Shown here piece by piece: positions 27,232 through 35,572 of a stretch of DNA of 64,000 bases. A program made the translations under genes and the position numbers. How positions within the stretch are numbered: position 1 is the first letter of the stretch; each line of letters starts with the position of its first letter. The notes beneath the pieces are model-generated. The model was not told the DNA's origin. It saw only the letters and a list, made by a program, of their open reading frames with translations, and did not search any database. Source of the DNA: Roseiarcus sp050012775 (lineage in GTDB: Bacteria; Pseudomonadota; Alphaproteobacteria; Rhizobiales; Beijerinckiaceae); NCBI GenBank assembly GCA_050012775.1, contig JBEKGN010000017.1, forward strand, positions 35,675 through 99,674, read 5' to 3'.

Positions 27232-28473
27232 TTAGGAGGGTCGGCGCGACAGCGCTTGGTGATACACCTCGAGAATCGCCGCCACATGCCGCCCCAGCGT
27301 CGGCGGGTTCGTCCAATAGGACCGGTAGGCCCCGTTCGAGAGCCTTGCGGCGAGCGAGTCGTCCTTTAATCGAACCAGCGCGCTCGCGAGCGCCTCCGGC
27401 TCGCCGTTCCCGAACCACAGGCCGGCGACGCCGTCCTCGATCGCCTCGCGGCCGGCGCAGCCGTCGGAGACGGCGACCGGCGTTCCCATCGCCTTGGCCT
27501 CCATGACGGTGAGCGGCTGACCTTCGTACCATAGCGAGGGGAAGACGAGCGCGCGCGCCGCGCGCATCAACGCGAGGACTTCGGCCTTCGGCTTCCAGCC
27601 GAGGAGGCGCGCTTCGGGATAGGCCGCCGCGAGCTCGCCGGCGATCGGCCCGTCGCCGACGAAGACGGGCTCCACTCCGGCGCGGCGCGCGGCTTCCGCG
27701 AACAGCAGCGGGCCCTTTTCGCGCGCGATCCGGCCGACGAAGACGAAGTCGCCGCTCGCCGGCTCGCTCTTGGGGCCGAGATCGGCGACGTCGACCGGGT
27801 TGGAGACTTCGTGCAGCCGCGCCGCCGGCGGCAGACGCGCGGCGACGATTGCGCGCTGGAACTTCGAGATCAGGACGTAATCGGCGAAGACCCCGGGCAG
27901 ATCGGCGATTTGCCGCATCGCCACATGCCGCGCGCAACGCCACAGCTTTTGTGCATAGCTGCGGCTGTCGCAATTCCGGGTCACGCAAGCGAGCGACATC
28001 GGCTCGCGCGCGCAAGGCCGGTTGGCGGGATAATCGAAGAAGCCGCCGTTCGGGCAGAACAGAAAATATTCGTGCAAGGTGGCGACGGCGGGCAGGCCCG
28101 AGCGCGCGATCGGCCCCGCGATCGAGGGCGACAGCGCCTTCGCCCAGCCGTGAACGTGAACGAGCGCGCGTTGGCGCGGCAGGCTCGCGAGGAAGTCGCC
28201 CAGCGCCCTGGCCGCCCGGCGGTTCCACAGGCCCTGCGTCGCCGCCCGCGCCCGCGAGGGATCGCCGAGAATGTCGTATTGGCCGAGGCAGAGAACCTCG
28301 ACGCCCGCCGCTTCGAGGGAGGGATCGACCGGTCCGGCCGCTGCGAACACGATCGGCCGATGCCCCGCCGCCTTGAGTCCGCGCGCGCTGTCGAAGGCGA
28401 CCATCGCCTGTCCTCCGGTGACGCTGGCGTGGTCGAGGACGATCGCGATGGTCAGGGGAGCGAGGGAAGACAA
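27232..28473 (-). CDS. Glycosyltransferase, GT4 family
   Basis: A roughly 413-residue GT-B glycosyltransferase. N-terminal acceptor domain: IAIVLDHASVTGGQAMVAFD; C-terminal nucleotide-sugar domain: FVFVGRIAREKGPLLFAEA, WYEGQPLTVMEAKAMGTP and the E(x7)E motif there. A histidine/cysteine-containing insert (LFCPNGGFFDY, CVTRNC) is a subfamily feature seen in polysaccharide glycosyltransferases. No ATG lies at the expected N-terminus; TTG at 28473 is the best start, and the open frame extends further without a start. Cytoplasmic, probably in capsule or lipopolysaccharide synthesis. Confidence 0.82.
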   Translation of the reverse strand: MSSLAPLTIAIVLDHASVTGGQAMVAFDSARGLKAAGHRPIVFAAAGPVDPSLEAAGVEVLCLGQYDILGDPSRARAATQGLWNRRAARALGDFLASLPRQRALVHVHGWAKALSPSIAGPIARSGLPAVATLHEYFLFCPNGGFFDYPANRPCAREPMSLACVTRNCDSRSYAQKLWRCARHVAMRQIADLPGVFADYVLISKFQRAIVAARLPPAARLHEVSNPVDVADLGPKSEPASGDFVFVGRIAREKGPLLFAEAARRAGVEPVFVGDGPIAGELAAAYPEARLLGWKPKAEVLALMRAARALVFPSLWYEGQPLTVMEAKAMGTPVAVSDGCAGREAIEDGVAGLWFGNGEPEALASALVRLKDDSLAARLSNGAYRSYWTNPPTLGRHVAAILEVYHQALSRRPS

Positions 28474-28547
28474 AGCGTGTCTCTGGCGGAACGCGGCGGC
28501 GGCCGCGCTTTCGCCGGCGACGATGTCGCAAATTCCCTCAGGGAGGG

Positions 28548-29732
28548 TTAAGCGGGCGCCGTCGCCGCCGCGCCCTCGGCCTCGCGCCATTCCAGCACGA
28601 GAACCCTGCCGTTCTCCACCGTCAGCGCGAGTTTTCCGTGTTTGAGTTCGATCGCGCGGGCGCCGAACAATTTTCGCCGCCAGCCTTGCAGCGCGGGCAC
28701 GTCGGCCTTGTCGTCGGCGGCGATGGCCTCGAGATCGTCGACGGTGGCGATCATCTTGCCGGCGACGCCGCTTTCGTCGCTCACCTGGCGCAGCAGCACC
28801 TTGAGCAGTTCGACCGTCGCCGCCGAGCCGGCGCCGTTGCGCCGCTCGCGTTCGATCTTGGGCAGGCTCTTGGGATCGCGCGCCAGGCCGCGCTCGACGG
28901 CGGCGAGGATTTCCTCCCCGGCGCGCGAGCGCTCCATCCCGCGCGGGAAGGCGCGTAAGTTGGCGAGCGCTTCCTGGCTGCGCGGCGCGGCGAGCGCGAC
29001 CTCGATCAGGATGTCGTCCTTGAGGACGCGCGAGCGCGGCACGTCGCGGGCCTGAGCCTCGCTTTCGCGCCAGGCGGCGAGATCCATCAAGACAGCGAGA
29101 TCGCGCGGTTTCCTCGCGCGGTTCTTGAAGCGCTCCCAGGCGCGCTCGGGGTGCTGTTCGTAGGTCGCGGACGAGGTGAGGACCTTCATTTCGTCCTCCA
29201 GCCAGGACAGGCGATTGGATTTCTCGAGCTGGGCCAGCAGCGCGCGATAGATGTCGCGCAAGTGCGTGACGTCGCCGATGGCGTAGTCGATCTGCGCCGG
29301 CGCGAGCGGGCGCCGCGCCCAGTCGGTGAAGCGCGAGGATTTGTCGATCGCCACCCGGCATATCGATTGCGCGAGTTCGCTGTAGGAGACCTGGTCGCCA
29401 TAGCCGCAGACCATCGCGGCGACCTGCGTGTCGAACATCGGGCTCGGCACCAATCCCGCGAGGTTCCAGAAAATCTCGACGTCTTGCCGCGCGGCGTGAA
29501 AGACCTTGACGACGCTCGGGTCGGCCATCAACGCGAACAGCGGCGCCAGATCGAGCCCCGGCGCGAGAGCGTCGATCGCCAGCGCCTCGTCGCTCGAGGC
29601 GACCTGGACGACGCAAAGGATCGGCCAGAACGTCGTCTCGCGCAGGAACTCGGTGTCGACGGTGACGAAGGAATGCCGGGAGAAGCGCTGGCAGGCGAGC
29701 GCCAGCTCGGAGGTCGTGGTGATCAGCGTCAA
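28548..29732 (-). CDS. rnd: Ribonuclease D
   Basis: A 394-residue 3'-5' exoribonuclease that trims tRNA precursors. The DEDD-y exonuclease motifs are VDTEFLRE (DxE), FHAARQDVEIF, and YAIGDVTHL near residue 170; two HRDC-type helical domains follow (about 205-380). The start is TTG 29732, supported by AAGGGAT 8 nt upstream; the frame stays open upstream into the alpha/beta hydrolase gene, but that is a shadow. The hydrolase gene ends 5 nt before the start, so the two are likely co-transcribed. Confidence 0.92.
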   Translation of the reverse strand: MTLITTTSELALACQRFSRHSFVTVDTEFLRETTFWPILCVVQVASSDEALAIDALAPGLDLAPLFALMADPSVVKVFHAARQDVEIFWNLAGLVPSPMFDTQVAAMVCGYGDQVSYSELAQSICRVAIDKSSRFTDWARRPLAPAQIDYAIGDVTHLRDIYRALLAQLEKSNRLSWLEDEMKVLTSSATYEQHPERAWERFKNRARKPRDLAVLMDLAAWRESEAQARDVPRSRVLKDDILIEVALAAPRSQEALANLRAFPRGMERSRAGEEILAAVERGLARDPKSLPKIERERRNGAGSAATVELLKVLLRQVSDESGVAGKMIATVDDLEAIAADDKADVPALQGWRRKLFGARAIELKHGKLALTVENGRVLVLEWREAEGAAATAPA

Positions 29733-29737
29733 GTTTC

Positions 29738-30445
29738 TTATCCCTTGGCGGGCGGCGGCGGGCTCTTCGCGCGATCCTTGCGGGCGGGCGGGGGCGCGTG
29801 CCGGGGCATGCCGAGACGCTTGTCGAGATAGGCGCCGACGGTCTCCTGCAGATTCTCGATGCAATCCTCGAAGAAATGATTGGCGTTGGCGATCACGGCG
29901 TGCTCGATCGAAATGCCCTTCTGGGTCTTGAGCTTCTCGATCAGCGCCTGCACTTCCTTGAGCGGCGCGACGCGGTCCTTGTCGCCGTGGACGAACAGGC
30001 CCGAGGACGGGCAGGGCGCGAGGAAGCTGAAATCGAAGCGATTGGCCGGCGGCGCGATCGAGATGAAGCCCTCGATTTCGGGGCGACGCATCAGCAATTG
30101 CATGCCGATCCACGAGCCGAAGGAGACGCCGGCGATCCAGCACGCGCGCGCTTCCGGGCTGATCGATTGCGCCCAATCGAGCGCCGAGGCCGCGTCCGAC
30201 AATTCGCCCTGGCCGTGATCGAACGCGCCCTGGGAGCGCCCGACGCCGCGAAAATTGAAGCGCAGCACGGAAAATCCGCGCTCGGCGAAGGAATAATAGG
30301 TGTTGTAGACGATCTGATTGTTCATCGTGCCGCCGAACTGGGGATGCGGGTGAAGCACCACCGCGATCGGCGCGCCGCGCTGCTTGGCGGGATGAAAGCG
30401 GCCTTCGAGCCGACCGGCCGGGCCATTGAAAAAGACTTCGGGCAT
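29738..30445 (-). CDS. Alpha/beta hydrolase
   Basis: A 235-residue cytoplasmic serine hydrolase of the dienelactone/alpha-beta hydrolase type. Features: oxyanion region LHPHPQFGGTMNN, the nucleophile elbow GVSFGSW (Ser near 107), an acid in VHGDKDRVAP and the His in ANHFFEDC. The tail after residue 215 is proline/lysine-rich. ATG 30445. It lies directly before rnd and is divergent from a cysteine desulfurase gene 308 bp away, an arrangement familiar from alphaproteobacterial suf clusters, although no sufBCD genes are present here. Confidence 0.88.
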   Translation of the reverse strand: MPEVFFNGPAGRLEGRFHPAKQRGAPIAVVLHPHPQFGGTMNNQIVYNTYYSFAERGFSVLRFNFRGVGRSQGAFDHGQGELSDAASALDWAQSISPEARACWIAGVSFGSWIGMQLLMRRPEIEGFISIAPPANRFDFSFLAPCPSSGLFVHGDKDRVAPLKEVQALIEKLKTQKGISIEHAVIANANHFFEDCIENLQETVGAYLDKRLGMPRHAPPPARKDRAKSPPPPAKG

Positions 30446-30753
30446 CGCGCCTCCAGAGCAACTCGTCCTGCGCCTCGCTTAAGAGGCGCGCGTGGGTTCC
30501 GCCGCGACTCCCTGGCCGCGCCAGGCCTTGCGCCGGCGCGCCCCTCGGGCGCCCCCGAACTGGGGGACGAGGGGTTGGGCGAACCTTGCGGCGGGCTTGG
30601 CGCGCGCGTATGTGTCAAACGCTCGGGCAGGGCGCGGAATGGGCCTCATAGCACGTCCCGCCCTATCAAATGCAAGGATAAAAAGCATTCCGGCGCCGCC
30701 TCGGGCGCGCATTTCCGCCGTTGCGGCCAACCAATCGACGGGTTCCACGACGC

Positions 30754-31950
30754 ATGGCGTCTCACGACATTCCGCGCGCCTATCTCGATTACAACGCGAC
30801 TGCGCCCATGCGCCCCGAGGCGCGCGCCGCGGTTCTTGCCGCGATGGATCGCCTCGGCAATCCCTCCTCGATCCACGCCGAGGGGCGCGCCGCGCGGGCG
30901 ATCGTCGAGGACGCGCGCCGCGCCGTGGCGGAACTCGCGGGCGTCGAGCCGCGCTGCGTCGTCTTCACCTCCGGCGGCACGGAGGCGGCCAATCTCGCGC
31001 TCACGCCGGCGATCGGCGCGCCGGGGCTCGGACAGCCGCTGGCGCGCCTGATCGTCGGCGCCGGCGAGCACCCTTGCGTGCTGCAGGGCCATCGCTTCGC
31101 GCCCGAGCGGACCGCGATCGCGCCGCTCGGCGCCGACGGGCGGATCGATCTCGACGCGCTCGCGGCGCTGCTGGCCTCGACCGATGGGCGCCCGGCGATG
31201 CTCGCCTTGCAGGGCGCCAACAACGAGACCGGCGTGATCCAGCCGGTCGCCGAGGCGGCGGCGCTGGTCCATGCCGCGGGCGGCCTCGTCGTCTGCGACG
31301 CCGTTCAGCTGACGGGACGGGCGAGCGTCGCCATCGCGGCGCTCGGCGCGGATTTTCTGGTCCTGTCCGCCCATAAGCTCGGCGGGCCGAAGGGCGCCGG
31401 CGCGCTCGTCGCCGCGCGCTCCGAACTCAGCGTCGGCGCGCCGCTGCTGCGCGGCGGCGGGCAGGAGCGCGGCGCGCGCGCCGGCACCGAGAACGTCGCC
31501 GCCATCGCCGGTTTCGGCGCGGCGGCGCGGGCCGCCGACGCGGAGCGGATCGGCGAAAGCGCGCGGCTCGCCGCGTTGCGCGATTCTCTGGCCGAGCGCG
31601 TGCGCGAGCGCGCGCCCGACGCCGTGATCTTCGGCGCCGCGGCGCCGCGCCTGGCCAACACGCTGTGCTTTTGCGTTCCCGGCGTCGCCGCGGCGACGCT
31701 GGTCATCGCGCTCGACCTCGCGGGGGTCGCGGTCTCCGCCGGCTCCGCCTGCTCCTCGGGCAAAGTCACGCGCTCGCATGTGCTCGACGCCATGGGCGTC
31801 GAGCCCGCTCTCGCCGCTGGAGCGATCCGCCTGAGCCTCGGCTGGGCGTCGGACGAGGCCGACGTCGCGCGTTTCGGCGCGGCGTTCGGCGAGACGATGG
31901 CGAGCTTGCGCCGGTGGCGCGATCGAGGCGGCGTTTCGCTCGACATTTAA
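30754..31950 (+). CDS. Cysteine desulfurase (IscS/NifS class V aminotransferase)
   Basis: A 398-residue PLP enzyme that takes sulfur from cysteine for Fe-S clusters or tRNA thiolation. YLDYNATAPMRPEA at the N-terminus, VFTSGGTEAANLAL, the PLP lysine in SAHKLGGPKGAGAL, and the mobile active-site cysteine loop SAGSACSSGKVTRSHVL are all present. The SSGKVTRSHVL form is of the group I (IscS/NifS) type. ATG 30754 is preferred over the open frame from 30721. No iscU, suf or nif gene adjoins it, so it acts alone or with factors encoded elsewhere. Confidence 0.9.
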   Translation: MASHDIPRAYLDYNATAPMRPEARAAVLAAMDRLGNPSSIHAEGRAARAIVEDARRAVAELAGVEPRCVVFTSGGTEAANLALTPAIGAPGLGQPLARLIVGAGEHPCVLQGHRFAPERTAIAPLGADGRIDLDALAALLASTDGRPAMLALQGANNETGVIQPVAEAAALVHAAGGLVVCDAVQLTGRASVAIAALGADFLVLSAHKLGGPKGAGALVAARSELSVGAPLLRGGGQERGARAGTENVAAIAGFGAAARAADAERIGESARLAALRDSLAERVRERAPDAVIFGAAAPRLANTLCFCVPGVAAATLVIALDLAGVAVSAGSACSSGKVTRSHVLDAMGVEPALAAGAIRLSLGWASDEADVARFGAAFGETMASLRRWRDRGGVSLDI

Positions 31951-32124
31951 ATTTGAAAAGTGAGCCCGCTCGCGCGGAGCATGACTGGCAATCGGCGAGC
32001 GAGTCAGATAGCCTCGACGTCGAAGCCGAGCGTCGTTTCCCGCCTTTTGCGATGGGTCAAGGCGCCTCGCGGGATTTCGTGGAATGCAAAGACGTCGCGC
32101 CGCCGGAGGCAAAGGAGTAGATCG

Positions 32125-32451
32125 ATGGCTCGTTCCCTGAACATCTGGATCGCGACGGCGCTGGCTCTCGCGATCTTCGCTCCCGAAGCCCAGGCGCTCG
32201 TTCGCCACCCGCGCCATCGCGTCGTGCAAGTCGTCCATCCCGGCGATATCGTCGTCCACGCCCGGCGGACCTATCTGGACCCCGGCCGGCCCAGCTGGTC
32301 CGAGGTGGGCACGGGAAACCGCTACGTCACCGATTCCGGGCCCAATTCCTTCGCCGATTTCGGCATGCCGTTCGCCGCGAATCGCGGCTTCGATTTGCTG
32401 CCGAGCCGGTTCAATCCTCCCGGACGGCCGGAGCCGCTTTTCCAGTTCTAG
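32125..32451 (+). CDS. Small exported hypothetical protein
   Basis: A 108-residue protein with a signal peptide MARSLNIWIATALALAIFAP followed by EAQA and cleavage. The mature region is rich in Pro, Gly and Arg (HPRHRVVQVVHPGDIVVHA, then DPGRPSWSEVGTGNRYVTD) with no recognised domain. ATG 32125 follows AAAGGAG. It is monocistronic between the cysteine desulfurase and a MarR-type gene. A cell-envelope role is inferred only from the signal peptide. Confidence 0.65.
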   Translation: MARSLNIWIATALALAIFAPEAQALVRHPRHRVVQVVHPGDIVVHARRTYLDPGRPSWSEVGTGNRYVTDSGPNSFADFGMPFAANRGFDLLPSRFNPPGRPEPLFQF

Positions 32452-32520
32452 CGCGCGATCCCGAGCGCGAATGGCGCGACGGTTTTCGCCGCGAGAATGA
32501 AAATTTCGCGAGATATAGTT

Positions 32521-32550
32521 GACAAAAGCCAGCAAATGATGGCCTTTGTC
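32521..32550. promoter_or_regulatory. Inverted repeat over -35-like TTGACA, candidate MarR operator
   Basis: GACAAAAGCC (32521-32530) and GGCCTTTGTC (32541-32550) form a 10-bp-arm inverted repeat with one mismatch and a 10-nt spacer. TTGACA at 32519-32524 overlaps the left arm. It lies 24 nt before the GTG start of a gene for a MarR-domain protein, so autoregulation is likely. Confidence 0.55.
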
Positions 32551-32573
32551 CTGTATCCGCCGCGAGTGCCGCC

Positions 32574-33497
32574 GTGCCCGTCTCGCCCTCCGCCGTCGCC
32601 GCCGTCAGAGCGTTCAACCGCTTCCACACCAAGCTGGTCGGCGCGCTCGATCGCCGCATTCTCGACTCGCCGCATTCGTTGACCGAATCGCGCATCCTGT
32701 TCGAGATCGCGCACGCCGACGGCTCGACCGCGGCGGATCTGGCCAAGGACCTGCGGCTCGATCCGGCTTATCTCAGTCGCGCGCTGCGCAAGCTCGCCGA
32801 CGGCAAACTGATCGAAAAGCGGCCGAGCCCGACGGACGGACGCGCCTCGACGCTGCGGCTGACGGGGGAAGGACGACGCGCTTTCGATGCGCTCGACCGC
32901 GCCGCGGACGCGCAAGCGACGGCGCTTCTCGAGCCGCTCCCCGCCGTGGAGCGCGCCCGCGTCGTCAAGGCCATGGCGAATGTCATGGCGTCGCTGTCCG
33001 CGAAATCGGCGAGCCGGAGCCCGTTCGTCATCCGGCAAAACGCGCCCGGCGACATCGGCTGGATCATCCATCGTCACGGCGCGCTCTACGCCGCCGAATA
33101 TGGCTGGGACGAAAGCTTTGAAGCGCTGGTCGCCGAAATCGCCGGCCGGTTCCTGAAGAGCCACGATCCCGGCAAAGAGCGCTGCTGGGTGGCCGAACGC
33201 GACGGCGAGATCGTCGGCTCGGTCTTTCTGGTCGACGCCGGGCAGGGGATCGCCAAGCTGCGGCTTCTCTATGTCGAGCCGGACGCGCGCGGCCTCGGCC
33301 TCGGGCGCCGCCTGGTCGAGGAAGCGCTGCGATTCGCCGAGCGGGCCGGCTATCTCCGCGTCACGCTGTGGACCAACGACGTGCTGGTCGCCGCCCGCCG
33401 CCTTTATGAAGCGGCGGGGTTTGCGCTGATTTCGTCGGAACGCCACCACAGCTTCGGCAAGGACCTCGTCGGGGAAGTCTGGGAGAAGGTTCTGTAG
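32574..33497 (+). CDS. MarR-domain / GNAT acetyltransferase fusion
   Basis: A 307-residue protein combining a MarR winged-helix regulator (about 1-145; LTESRILFEIAHADGSTAAD, LAKDLRLDPAYLSRALRKL, wing RPSPTDGRAS) with a C-terminal GNAT N-acetyltransferase (about 150-305; LLYVEPDARGLGLGRRLVEE as the acetyl-CoA loop, and AARRLYEAAGF). This fusion is known in proteobacteria, but its substrate is usually unknown. The start is GTG 32574; a suitable inverted repeat stands just before it. The acetyltransferase may act on a ligand sensed by the MarR half. Confidence 0.9.
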   Translation: MPVSPSAVAAVRAFNRFHTKLVGALDRRILDSPHSLTESRILFEIAHADGSTAADLAKDLRLDPAYLSRALRKLADGKLIEKRPSPTDGRASTLRLTGEGRRAFDALDRAADAQATALLEPLPAVERARVVKAMANVMASLSAKSASRSPFVIRQNAPGDIGWIIHRHGALYAAEYGWDESFEALVAEIAGRFLKSHDPGKERCWVAERDGEIVGSVFLVDAGQGIAKLRLLYVEPDARGLGLGRRLVEEALRFAERAGYLRVTLWTNDVLVAARRLYEAAGFALISSERHHSFGKDLVGEVWEKVL

Positions 33498-33621
33498 ATC
33501 GCGCCAGCGCCGCGCTTGAAACGGTCCGGCGACGCGATTGCCGTAAAGCTTGCTTTGGCGCGCCCCGCGGTGTAGGAGGCGCGAATCCCTCACAGTCCCG
33601 CTTTGCCCTCAAGGAGCAGCC

Positions 33622-34017
33622 ATGGCGCGCGTCACCGTTGAAGATTGCATCGACAAGGTCGATAACCGCTTCGACCTCGTCCTGATGGCGAGCCATCGCG
33701 CGCGCGCGATCTCGTCGGGCGCGCAGATCTACGTCGCGCGCGACAACGACAAGAACCCGGTGGTCGCGTTGCGCGAAATCGCCGACTCGAAATTGGCGCC
33801 CGACGATCTGAAGGAAGACGTCATTCACGCGCTGCAAAAGCACGTCGAGGTCGACGAGCCCGAGACCGAAGCCGCGCCGCCGATGATCCATGCGGCGGCG
33901 CCCGCCCAGGGCGACGTCGGCGTCGAGGCGCAATTCGACCGCATGACCGAGGAAGACTTGCTGCGCGGGCTCGAGGGCATGGCGCCGCCGCCCGAGCCGG
34001 AAGACGAAGGCGAATAA
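33622..34017 (+). CDS. rpoZ: RNA polymerase omega subunit
   Basis: A 131-residue omega subunit that helps assemble RNA polymerase and binds ppGpp. It opens MARVTVEDCIDKVDNRFDLV and continues LMASHRARAISSGAQ, the conserved core. The C-terminal half is an acidic, alanine/proline-rich extension typical of alphaproteobacteria (FDRMTEEDLLRGLEGM conserved within it). ATG 33622 follows AAGGAG at the right distance. No relA or ssrA lies beside it, unlike in many relatives. Confidence 0.95.
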   Translation: MARVTVEDCIDKVDNRFDLVLMASHRARAISSGAQIYVARDNDKNPVVALREIADSKLAPDDLKEDVIHALQKHVEVDEPETEAAPPMIHAAAPAQGDVGVEAQFDRMTEEDLLRGLEGMAPPPEPEDEGE

Positions 34018-34318
34018 GCGAAGGCCTCGCTCGCGCTTCGTTTTCTTCGCCTTTCCGAACCATCGGCCTCGCGGGTCGCCGCGTCGCGCGCGAGATCGCG
34101 CCGGCGCGATGCGAGCGTCTATCCACAGCGTTTCGACTGCGCGGCGAGATTTCGCTAGGCCGGTCTCGCGGTTTTGGTATCCTTGTCTCGAGAGAATCAC
34201 TTGCGCGACGATTTGTCGCATTTGAGGCGGGGCCTGGCGGACCGCTCCCTTCTGATGTTGCGCAAGTCTTCCTCGGACGCGGCGATCGCGTCGATGCGTG
34301 CGTTGTTTGGGGGCCACC

Positions 34319-34909
34319 GTGAGCGAAGACCTCTTCAAGAGCCTGCCGACGTTCCCCAGCCAAACCGCGGCGCTGCCCGATGAGCGTCCCGTGGGCCTGG
34401 TCGAGATTGTCGGACGGGTCAAATGGTTCGACATCTCCAAGGGCTACGGGTTCATCGTCCCCGACAGCGGCGAGGCGGACGTTCTCATTCACGTGACGGT
34501 GTTGCGGCGCGACGGCTTCCAGACGATCTACGAAGGCGCGCGCGTCGTCGCCGAGGCGCAGCGCCGCGATCGGGGATTGCAGGTTTTTCGCGTGCTTTCG
34601 GTCACCCCTGGGGAGGGCGCGCATCCCGCGCAATTGCCGCCGGCGCGCACGCGCGCGCAGGCGTCGGCCGTCGGCGCGTTTGAAATCGTCATCGTCAAAT
34701 GGTTCAACCGTTCGCGCGGTTTCGGCTTCCTGACGCGCGGCGAGGGCACGGAAGATATTTTCGTGCATATGGAGACGTTGCGACGCTATGGCTTCGCCGA
34801 TCCCCAGCCGGGCGACACCATGCTCGCGCGCTTTGGCCCGGGACCCAAGGGCTTGCTCGCCGCCGAGGTGCGTCCGCTCGAAGGCGCGCGCGTTCCCTCG
34901 TCGCATTGA
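34319..34909 (+). CDS. Double cold-shock-domain protein
   Basis: A 196-residue protein with two cold-shock domains. CSD1 reads GRVKWFDISKGYGFIVP with VLIHVTVL (about 30-90); CSD2 reads VIVKWFNRSRGFGFLTR with DIFVHMETL (about 120-185). RNP motifs are intact, so single-stranded nucleic acid binding is expected. GTG 34319 is chosen; GTG 34298 is 7 codons further upstream. A DUF192 gene follows 33 nt downstream and is probably co-transcribed. This order (csp-DUF192) recurs in Hyphomicrobiales. Confidence 0.9.
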   Translation: MSEDLFKSLPTFPSQTAALPDERPVGLVEIVGRVKWFDISKGYGFIVPDSGEADVLIHVTVLRRDGFQTIYEGARVVAEAQRRDRGLQVFRVLSVTPGEGAHPAQLPPARTRAQASAVGAFEIVIVKWFNRSRGFGFLTRGEGTEDIFVHMETLRRYGFADPQPGDTMLARFGPGPKGLLAAEVRPLEGARVPSSH

Positions 34910-34942
34910 GGCGCGGCGCGCCGGCAGCAAGGGATCTCGAGC

Positions 34943-35461
34943 GTGTTCGTCGATTCGCCCGCATCGCGATTGAGTGAAGGCTCGGGCTTTCGGGCGGCGC
35001 GGCGGCCGTTCGGACGCGCCTTGGCCGTGGCGCTCGCATTGTTCGCGCTCTGCGTCTTCGCGTCGCACGGTTCGCGCGCCGACGGGTTCGATTCCCTCAC
35101 CATCGCCACGGCGAGCGGCGTTCACGCGTTCCAGGTCGAAATCGCCGCGAACGAGGCGGCGCGCGAAAACGGCCTGATGCGCCGCCGCTTCATGCCCGCC
35201 GACCGCGGCATGTTGTTCGAGTTCGACCGCGAAGCGCCGGTCTCCTTCTGGATGAAGAACACCTATATCCCGCTCGACATGATTTTCATCGCGCGCGACG
35301 GGTCGGTGACTCGGGTGGCGGCGGACGCCGAGCCGCTTTCGGAGGCGATCATCCCCTCCGGCGGACCCTGCGTCGCGGTGCTCGAACTGAACGGCGGAAC
35401 CGCCGCGCGGATCGGCTTGAAGGTCGGCGACAAGGTGCGCCATCCGTTCTTCAAGCCCTGA
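34943..35461 (+). CDS. DUF192 family exported protein
   Basis: A 172-residue protein with a basic start, a hydrophobic segment (ALAVALALFALCVFA, about residues 26-40) acting as signal peptide or anchor, and a DUF192 domain: QVEIAANEAARENGLMRRRF, GMLFEFDREAPVSFWMKNTY, PLDMIFI and VLELNGGTAARIGLKVGDKV. Function of the family is unsettled. Start GTG 34943. It follows the cold-shock gene closely. Confidence 0.88.
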   Translation: MFVDSPASRLSEGSGFRAARRPFGRALAVALALFALCVFASHGSRADGFDSLTIATASGVHAFQVEIAANEAARENGLMRRRFMPADRGMLFEFDREAPVSFWMKNTYIPLDMIFIARDGSVTRVAADAEPLSEAIIPSGGPCVAVLELNGGTAARIGLKVGDKVRHPFFKP

Positions 35462-35572
35462 GCCGATTGTCCGGCGCCGCGCCGCGCATTGCATCCTTCG
35501 TCAAGCTTGCTACAGTCGGCGATGAAATGTCGTCTCCGGCGCAACAAGCGCTGGGACGTAAGGAGTTTTTGT

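Noticed and set aside
28548..30461. A continuous minus-strand frame suggesting a hydrolase-RNase D fusion
   Set aside because: The first part is out of frame with the intact alpha/beta hydrolase gene at 29738-30445; RNase D has its own TTG start with a ribosome site.
33498..33621. tmRNA near rpoZ, as in some relatives
   Set aside because: The gap is only 124 nt and holds no tag-like or tRNA-like structure.
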